Assembly (NCBI GenBank): GCA_026214975.1
Contig: CM047806.1
Span: 96,061,811 to 96,125,810 of the forward strand
From: Gentiana macrophylla
Taxonomy: Eukaryota; Streptophyta; Magnoliopsida; Gentianales; Gentianaceae
Length of the DNA stretch: 64,000 nt
Direction: 5' to 3'
Both the position numbers and the translations under genes were made by a program. The notes beneath the pieces were generated by a model. It had not been told where the DNA came from and searched no databases. It saw nothing but the letters and a program-made list of their open reading frames with translations. Shown here in pieces: positions 55,976 to 64,000 of the stretch; the first letter of the stretch is position 1; each line of letters begins with the position of its first letter.

Positions 55976-58690
55976 GGACTTCTGATTCCATTAGGACTAC
56001 TTATCGTGTGACACACTCACGTAAGACACCATAAACGGACTTATTGTGTGACATACTCACGAAAGACACCATAAACGGACTTCCGATTCCATTAGGACAA
56101 CATATTGTGTGACATACTCACGTTAGATACCATAAACGTACTTCCGACTCATTTAGAACTACTTACGTGTGACATACTCACGTATCATATCATAAACGTA
56201 CTTCCGACTCGTTTACGAACACTTACGTGTGATATACCCACGTTAGATACCATAAACGTACTTCTGACTCATCTAGGACTACTTATGTATGACATACTCA
56301 CATAACACACCATAAACGGACTTATTGTGTGACATACTCACGTAAGACACCATAAACAAACTTCCGATTCAATTAGGACTACTTATCGTGTGACATACTC
56401 ATGTTAGATACCATAAACGTACTTCCGACTCATTTATAACTACTTACGTGTGACATACTAACGTATGAAACCATAAACGTACTTCGGACTCATTTACGAA
56501 CACTTACGTGTGAAATACCCACGTTAGATACCATAAACATACTTCCGACTCATCTAGGACTACTTATGTATGACATACTCACGTAACACACCTTAAACGG
56601 ACTTATTGTGTGACATACTCACGTAAGACACCATAAACAGACTTCCGATGCCATTAGGACTACCTATCGTATGACATACTCACGTTAGATACCATAAACA
56701 TATTTCCGAATCATTTAGAACTACTTGCGTGTGACATACTCACGTATGATACCATAAAGGTACTTCCGACTCATTTACGAACACTTACGTGTGATATACC
56801 CATGTTAGATATCATAAACGTACTTCCGACTCATCTAGTACAACATATGTATGACATACTCACGTAACAAACCATAAACGGACTTATTGTGTGACATACT
56901 CACGTAAGACACCATAAACGGACTTCTGATTCAATTATGACTACTTATCGTGTGGCATACTCACGTTAGATACCATAAATGTACTTCCGACTCATTTAGA
57001 ACTACTTACGTGTGACATACTCACGTATGATACCATAAGCGTACTTCCGACTCGTTTACAACCACTTACGTGTGATATACCCACGTTAGATACCATAAAC
57101 GTACTTCCGACTCATCTAGGACTACTTATGTATGACATACTCACGTAACACACCATAAACGGACTTATTCTGTGACATACTAACGTAAGACACCATAAAC
57201 GAACTTCCGATTCCATTAGGACTACTTACCTTGTGATATACTCATGTTAGAAACCATAAACATACTTCCGACTCATTTAGAACTACTTACGTGTGACATA
57301 CTCACGTATGATACCATAAACGTACTTCCGACTCGTTTACGACCAATTACGTGTGATATACCCACGTTAGATACCATAAACGTACTTCCGACTAATCTAG
57401 GACTACTTATGTATGACATACTCACGTAACACACCACAAACAGACTTATTGTGTGACATACTCACGTAAGACACCATAAACAGACTTCCGATTCAATTAG
57501 GACTACTTATCGTGTGACATACTCACGTTAGATACCATAAAGACATACTCACGTATCATACCATAAACATAGTTCGGACTCGTTTACGAACACTTACGTG
57601 TGATATACCCACGTTAGATACCATAAACGTACTTCTGACTCATCTAGGACTACTTATGTATGACATTCTCACGTAACACATCATAAACGGACTTATTGTG
57701 TGACATACTCACGTAAGACAACATAAACGGACTTCTGATGCCATTAGGATTACTTATCGCGTGACATACTCACGTTAGATACCATAAATGTACTTCCGAC
57801 TCATTTAGAACTACTTACGTGTGACATACTCACGTATGACACCATAAACGTACTTCCGACTCGTTTACGAACACTTACGTGTGATATACACATGTTAGAT
57901 ACCATAAACGTACTTCCGACTCATCTAGTACTACTTATGTATGACATACTCACGTAACTCACCATAAACGGACTTCCGATTCCATTAGGACTACTTATCG
58001 TGAGTATGTGTGTGACATACTCACGTAAGACACCATAAACGGACTTCCGATTCCATTTTGACTACTTATCGTGTGACATACTCACGTTAGATACCATAAA
58101 CGTACTTCCGACTCATTTTGAACTACTTACGTGTGACATACTCACGTATGATACCATAAACGTACTTCCGACTCGTTTACGACCACTTACGGATATACCC
58201 ACGTTAGATACCATAAACGTACTTCCGACTCATCTAGGACTACTTATGTATGACATACTCACGTTAGACACCATAAACGGACTTATTGTGTGACATACTC
58301 ACGTAAGACACCATGAACGGACTTCCGATTCCATTAGGACTACTTATCGTGTGACATACTCACGTTAGATACCATATACGTACTTCCGACTCATTTAGAA
58401 CTACTTACGTGTGACATACTCACGTATGATATCATAAACGTATTTCTTCGACTCGCTTTACGATCACTTACATGACATGCCCACGTTAGATACCATAAAC
58501 GTATTTCTTCCGACTCATCTAGGACTACTTATGTATGACATACTCACGTTAGGTAACATAAACGTACTTCCGACTCTTTTAGGACTACTTATGTGTGGCT
58601 TGTTCACGTTATATACCATAAACTGATTTCCGACTTTCCGATTCAATTAGGTCCAATTACGTGTGACATAATCATGTAAGATATCTCTTA
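55976..58690. repeat. Higher-order tandem array (about 60-bp monomers, about 280-bp unit)
   Basis: Monomers share CATAAACG(G/T)ACTTCCGA at the start and TGACATACTCACGT near the end. Four monomer types of about 60 bp and one short type of about 40 bp (CGGACTTATTGTGTGACA) follow each other in a fixed order. The short type recurs near 56,036, 56,313, 56,595, 56,877, 57,160, 57,441, 57,686 and 58,277, so about nine higher-order units are present, some with lost monomers. Most monomers hold the dyad (T)ACGTG-nine bases-CACGT(A). No gene. Confidence 0.92.
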
Positions 58691-59481
58691 TCCAGTTATT
58701 ATATAAATATTAAGAAGAAGAAAAAAATTAAAACAAATCGGCACCCCATGAATCCCAAACTGTACTACACTACTACTACTTCTACCCTCGCTTAATAATA
58801 CACGGCAACTATGGCACAATCTTCAACAATTGACCGACAATCCACTGCCCCCTGCCCAGCTGATTCGGTCCTCCCTTATCCTCGCCGACAATCTTCTCTT
58901 TATTTTCTTTTGGAATGGAATATATTCCGTCTTTCTTTTGTCTTTTTCTGTACATACATTTGATTGATATACAGACTATACAATCGATTGATTTGCTTTC
59001 CCTTCCTTTTCTTCTTCTTTATTTTCTATATTCTTATTATATTATAATTATTATAATATTACTGTTTCTCTTTATTTTCCTAGTGTTTTGTTTTCTTCTT
59101 CTTTTATTATAATTTTTTTCCACCTATCTACTTTTTATTTTATTGAAAAACAACTTTTTTATTTATTCTATTACATAGAATATGATTGACCTTGATAATA
59201 GACTAACAACAACAGATAAAAAACGGAGTAACCCTCATTTGTATGATTTCCAAATTTATTAATCCTCTCATTTTCTTAATCCGTGTGAATACACCGATTA
59301 TTTCCAACCTTTCCTTGATTCATATGAATTATCTGTGATACGCATATCCTGAAGATTCTTGACACAGGCTTAAACTTGGGTAATTAGGAAAAAAATTTCA
59401 AACAAAATAAGATAAATAGATAGAATAAACATGAACATTGAAAAACATCAGAATTCACACATCAACATAAAAAAAAAGGTT
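58691..59481. other. AT-rich interval
   Basis: T-rich hydrophobic frames (58,915-59,112) are low complexity. One relaxed palindrome ACACAGGCTTAAACTTGGG at about 59,362-59,380 resembles the MULE-region palindromes. Confidence 0.5.
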
Positions 59482-59844
59482 TCAGACATGAACATTAAAA
59501 AAAACAAAGTAGTCCCTCAAACAACAACAAAGTTTCTTAAAATATTGCATATAATGGGGTATGTAGGCAATCTTTTTCACCGACGACTCGTTGCAAACCT
59601 GGACAACTTGATTGATCTTGCTCGTGTAGGTCTGCATTGTCTCTTTCACATTTTCCAACTCACAATCTCTTGATTCTACCTCCTCAAGCAGCTTCATGTT
59701 GATGATTTCGGTCTCATGCTAAATTTCCCATCTCTGTGATAGCATGTCTTGTCTTAGTTCCTCCAGTTGTTGCATGAATAAGATCCTCATCTGTTGCCTC
59801 TCTTCCTCTAGTACTTTCATGAATTCGTTCGTCTCTATGTCCAT
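59482..59844 (-). pseudogene. Coiled-coil gene
   Basis: From ATG 59,844: MDIETNEFMKVLEEERQQMR, then FMQQLEELRQDMLSQRWEI, an in-frame TAG (59,719-59,721), and MKLLEEVESRDCELENVKET and QTYTSKINQVVQV in the same frame. It is a charged coiled coil with no domain I recognise. Its antisense position below the array and near another copy of the palindrome resembles the C-terminal part of the GRF gene arrangement, so it may be the end of a related element. The start could be further upstream (59,997). Confidence 0.5.
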
Positions 59845-59997
59845 CCTTTTTCTTTGATTTACTTTCTGATTTAGATTGTTATTTACGGTATTTATAATCT
59901 CTGTATTTATCTCAACATATATAAAGGGTTGGGTTGAAGAATGAAGCGTTGCAAACTTGTAATTAAATGGATGCGACCCGTGCCTTTTCGAATGCAA

Positions 59998-60550
59998 TTA
60001 AATAGTTTTGAAACCTTCCTTATAATTAAGGAGACCTAGGTAGTTGAAAACCATTTCGTATTCCCAAAGTTTGAAATAAAATCCAGAACCCTTCGTATTC
60101 ATAACCCTTCATAAAAAAAATTGGTTGTTCAGGAAATTCGTATAATTAATTAATTAATCAATCCATTCGAAACCCTTCAATTATATCACAACCCAATCAA
60201 CTATGATTTTATTTGATTCTATCGTGATTATATAATTTAACTATCGAATCTTTACTTATCCTATTATATCTATCAAATCATATATTGTATCGTGATTATT
60301 CGATTTATGTTTAACTTTATGGCCACGTTTTTAAACGTGAATCTTATCACTATTTTTTTTAAATGTCAATTAAACGTGTCTAAACAATTGTATGGTTTTA
60401 TCACAATGTTATATACGTTTTAAACATGATTCTGTAACAATTATAGGGTTTATATCCTGATAAGGTTTACACTTGATAATCAACTCCCTAACCTAAGGAA
60501 GAAATGAAGTACAATTACATGAACAACCAGAATTCTCAATGTTGAAGATA
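59998..60550. other. AT-rich interval
   Basis: No gene, repeat or motif recognised. Possibly the 3' flank of the LINE. Confidence 0.5.
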
Positions 60551-63150
60551 CTAACCGTGGGCTATTATTCCATCATCCTGCCTTTTGTTTGAATAACACA
60601 CCTTAGTAGTTATGCCGACATTCTTTAAGGCAAGGATATCATCAACAAGCACTCTACCATCTTCATTCCTAGATCCACTAGAAATAGCCCTAACAGTAGA
60701 GAAAGAGTCAGATTCCACAACAACCTGGGAGACACCATAGTCCTTAGCACTCCACAAAGCTTCTTTGATAGCCATCAATTCCCCTTGAAAGATGGAGTTT
60801 CTTCCCATATAGCTCATGAATCCTCTAATCCATCTTCTAATATTGTCTCTGTAAACCCCACCAACAGCCACATTGCCCTCACCATTCTCGTCAAACTCCA
60901 TGCAGCTGGTATGAACGTTAACTGTTTAGGGTATATTTTACTATATTTTCGGGCTTAATCCCTAAACAATTTACCTTATTTTTAAGGGAAATAAATGAGA
61001 AAAGCGTGTTTTAACCATTAAATTCCTATAATGGTTATTGAGGGGTTATAATTTAATTATGAGCAAATATTGAGTTTAAATGTTATTTTGTTACACATTT
61101 TATTATTATTATTATTCGATGACTTGGTGTAACAACAATCTTGCAGAAAATTAAAAGATATGCATGGGGATATCATTAATGGAGAAGATTAATCTCATTC
61201 AATCAAGTGATTTCAAAAAAAAAGAAGAAAATCGGAGCATTGAAGAGAGGATAAATCAGATCAGATCGAAAGAGTGAAGTAGGGGACACGGTATACAAAG
61301 CAGCGGTGTGAAAACGCGTAAAAGGGTAGGCTCGGTCGACCGAGCCATGCTATTCGGTCGACCGAGTGTCTTAAGTCGGTTGACCGAGCCCCGAAGCTGC
61401 AAAATCGACGCGTTTTTCTAGATCCTTCCTTATGTCGGCGAAACTCCTATATAAGCAGCATCATTCGAGCAGAAAAGATTACACAGAAAAAGCACCACAT
61501 CACACAAAAACATGAGTTTCTTTCTTTCAATCTTGCTTGGGAGTTCGAAGATGATTGAAGGCTAAGCATCTTGCGGTGGGACAACGGAGGAAACCAATCA
61601 ACAGCCACACCAACTAGATGATTTTTAGCTACATGTTTAGTGAGTAAAAGTTACAGTTTTTCATCAATTGGATATTGTTATAATTGTTTATGTTTTATTT
61701 GAATCGAGAGATCGATGAAACCATCTTTTATGCTTTGAATTTATATGAGAATATTGTTCAAGCTTTGATCTTTTCAATTGATGCAATTAATTGTGATTCA
61801 AGAGATTTAATCGTGATTAATTGAGTAGAGTATTGGAGACAATCTCATGATCGTGTTATGCATGCTAGTTTAGTTTTGCTTGAGCAAGGAAACGAAACCC
61901 TAGAATTTGTTTAAAGAGATTTAATCGAATTCGCGATAGATCATTACTAAAAATTGTACCGTTAACTTGCCATCTAGTTGGGGTTGGGTTGGTTGATTGG
62001 TGGATTCCCGTTGCCTTGCCGTTGTTTTAATTACTTGATAAACCAATTCGTTCGTCATCAACTTTGTTTGTTGAGTTTAGTTATTTTAGGAACCCTAGTT
62101 GTTAATTGTTATTTTCTGCAAATTTACTGTTCATCGTTTTATTACTATTCATCGAAGTTACTGTTCATCGTCATTTTTACTATTCATAATTAGTATAAAT
62201 CTTAGTTTTAGTTAATAGTCGTGACATAATCGATAGAATAATTGTTCCTTGATCCGATAAACATTCCACTCCCTTAGGACGACCCGTTAACATCCTATAC
62301 TACGATCCTTATACTTGGGGTGTTTCGGTTATAAATTGTAAAACTCGTTTTTACCGAACATTAACCTTAATCCAACCCTCAACAAGAGGTTCCCAAGCAA
62401 TCCAATGAGGCTCCTTCACAATAAGTTAACACTTATTAGAACAACCAATGTCAATATATCCTTAAGAACAACCAAAAGAAAATGGATTTTAAAGAAGACA
62501 GTACTTAAATCAACAACTTTAAGCGAATTAGATAATGTTCAAATTTAATCAGAATGGACTTTAAGGAGACGAGTCACCTCATTTTGATGAAACAAGAGTA
62601 TACACTCTACATTAGGCATAAAACTACCAATCCTCCAAGTAAAGGCTGGTCCAGAGTAGCCCAAATCAATCAAGCTACAATTGCTATCATTGGAATTGAA
62701 GTTAGCAATCCTAGAAAGATTATTCCAAAGATCATCTTGTTCGTCTTTCTCAGAGATGTGTGCATGAATAACATTAGGATATGCTACATAACAGTTAATA
62801 TCCAGCAAATCCGAATTCCAAATGATCCAAATATCTTCAGAAGGAGATTGTATGCAACCTGTATAACCAATCTTGGCAATGACTTTAAGGGCTTTCTCGG
62901 CCTTGACTTTGGTTTCAAAAAGGACTACCACATCAGGTCTGTGATTAACAAGCAGCTCTTTGATGTGTCTCCTAAATTCTTTAGAGCCAACACCTCTACA
63001 ATTCCAAATAAGAATCTTCATGATACCAGTGTGAGGAGAGGGGATCTTCTCAAAAGAATAAAAATTACTATGAATCATTTTTTCCAAGATTTCCAACTTG
63101 GGATCCTTCAGGCCTATTGACGATAGACTAACATTCCATATATGCATCAT
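60551..63150 (-). pseudogene. L1-type LINE remnant: endonuclease joined to RNase H
   Basis: The endonuclease part (62,545-63,150) starts MKILIWNCRGVGSKEFRRHI, with HRPDVVVLFETK (metal-binding Glu) and DLGYSGPAFTW. It would nick target DNA. About 180 bp later the RNase H part begins (EPLVEGWIKVNV, interrupted by S3 at that point), continuing GNVAVGGVYRDNIRRWIRGF, IFQGELMAIKEALW and VVVESDSFSTVRAI to a stop at 60,551. The 2-kb RT domain that should lie between is missing, so the LINE is internally deleted. Frames are otherwise well kept. Confidence 0.85.
60923..62360 (+). repeat. Solo LTR S3 inside the LINE RNase H
   Basis: 1,438 bp, starts TGTTTAGGGTATATTTTACT and ends TTACCGAACA, flanked by the perfect duplication TTAAC (60,918-60,922 and 62,361-62,365). 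U3 has three GGTCGACCGAG-type motifs (61,329-61,389), the first a perfect 18-bp palindrome GGCTCGGTCGACCGAGCC. TATA box TATATAAG near 61,448-61,455. No internal region. Confidence 0.93.
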
Positions 63151-64000
63151 CTACTTCCATTCTATGGCTATTGAGCAGTCCTTCACCATGTGTACATATT
63201 CCAACATCACACAAGACTCCACCTCTCCAACAAGACGTATATCTGAGTTTAGTTTGTTCTTGTGCCATAAAATTCTCGGCATTAATTCTCTTCAATAAGG
63301 ATGTCTGGACAATTTTTATTAAAACTCTCTCGTTGCTTTGTTTGAAGTTTAGAAGTGACTTGTCCCCACTCTTGCTATTGAAAAATGTTAATAAACGATT
63401 CTTGTTGGCGTGTTACTAGCTGGAAAATTCTTGGCCTAGCTAGAAAAGCTAACCTAAAAGGCAACCCTATATTATTATAATAAGAAAAATTACTGAATAG
63501 GAAAAAAGATTCCTTGTTGTTTTTATTTTATTACCCTTGTTATGTGGGTATTTTAGGAATGGAAAATGATTAATACACTGAAATTATCCACGCAAATGCA
63601 CCGAAAGTGTTATATGTATGGACCATGTTTTACTGTTTTTTTTTAAGATGGGGAGAAATTTTCGGTACTAATTTCTGTGAATTTTTCTGTACCTTAATCA
63701 TCTTCCGGTAGGAATTTGATGAAGAACCTTTTAGTCAAAATTAATTAGCTATGCAATGATCTCGTTTTTCCTTCAGTTTTGTTATGAATTGCAAACCCCC
63801 TCGTTTTTCTGCTACCTTTTATTAATTTCAAACCCACTCGATTCTTCTTCCGGTTTTGATTCATCGCAAATCCAGTCATTTGTTATTTTACTTTTTTTAA
63901 TTAATTGCAAACCCTAAAAAATTACCGTTATTTGCATGCAACAACTACATCTCAGGGACGAGTAACTACGTACATAATATCATTCAAACAAGCAATCAAA
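63151..64000. other. AT-rich right end of the window
   Basis: Upstream flank of the LINE endonuclease. No domain, RNA gene or repeat was recognised; the short frames are low complexity. Confidence 0.5.

Noticed and set aside
55976..58690. Regular repeats that could look like a CRISPR array
   Set aside because: The units are contiguous with no unique spacers, form a higher-order tandem array, and the window is plant nuclear DNA.
58915..59112. Hydrophobic 65-codon frame, possible membrane protein
   Set aside because: Low-complexity T-rich DNA giving Leu, Phe and Ile runs; no supporting context.
62554..63120. 188-codon + strand frame
   Set aside because: Shadow of the LINE endonuclease; the - strand has the WNCRG and ETK motifs.

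Overview
This is gene-poor nuclear DNA from a flowering plant, probably a eudicot. The evidence is dense nesting of plant-type LTR retrotransposons with initiator-Met or Asp tRNA primer sites, a Tat-lineage Ty3 element with two RNase H domains, a Mutator-like (MULE) transposase and a plant L1-type LINE. I cannot name the species. No intact, clearly host-encoded gene was found; nearly every coding region is a broken transposon gene.

Left part (1-21,420). The 3' part of a Tat-lineage Ty3 element (1-10,618) carries reverse transcriptase, RNase H, a second RNase H and integrase on the + strand. It also has two antisense genes, one with its own TATA box and an intron, and ends in a 640-bp LTR. It sits inside element A (10,619-14,455, - strand), which in turn sits in an LTR of another Ty3-like element (H). 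Next comes element F, a Ty3 gag-protease element (from about 15,800), interrupted by a further retroelement region (about 16,690-21,290).

Central nest (21,421-39,527). A Ty1/copia element (D, - strand) split F's protease and left the target duplication CTACT. D later received an 8.7-kb LTR element without recognisable pol (B, duplication CTCTC), a 1.9-kb fragment of the same family (C, flanked by a 9-bp repeat), a solo LTR (S1) and a gypsy-like U3 fragment (J). A, B and C are one LTR family.

Right part (39,528-64,000). F ends with a protease tail, a polypurine tract and an LTR, with no RT or integrase between. A short-LTR copia element (E, duplication AATCT), a MITE and a 1.55-kb insertion with an 11-bp duplication follow. 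Then comes a decayed MULE-type transposase gene. A GRF zinc-finger/coiled-coil/membrane gene lies on the opposite strand, convergent with it and split by a second solo LTR (S2). A 2.7-kb higher-order tandem array follows, then a second coiled-coil gene. Last is a LINE remnant that lacks RT, with a solo LTR (S3, duplication TTAAC) in its RNase H.

The most unusual signals are the family-specific GC-rich or palindromic motif arrays in the U3 of several LTR families, the antisense promoter-bearing gene of the Tat element, the pol-less A/B/C family, the MuDR-like convergent layout with repeated palindromes, and the higher-order repeat with ACGT dyads.
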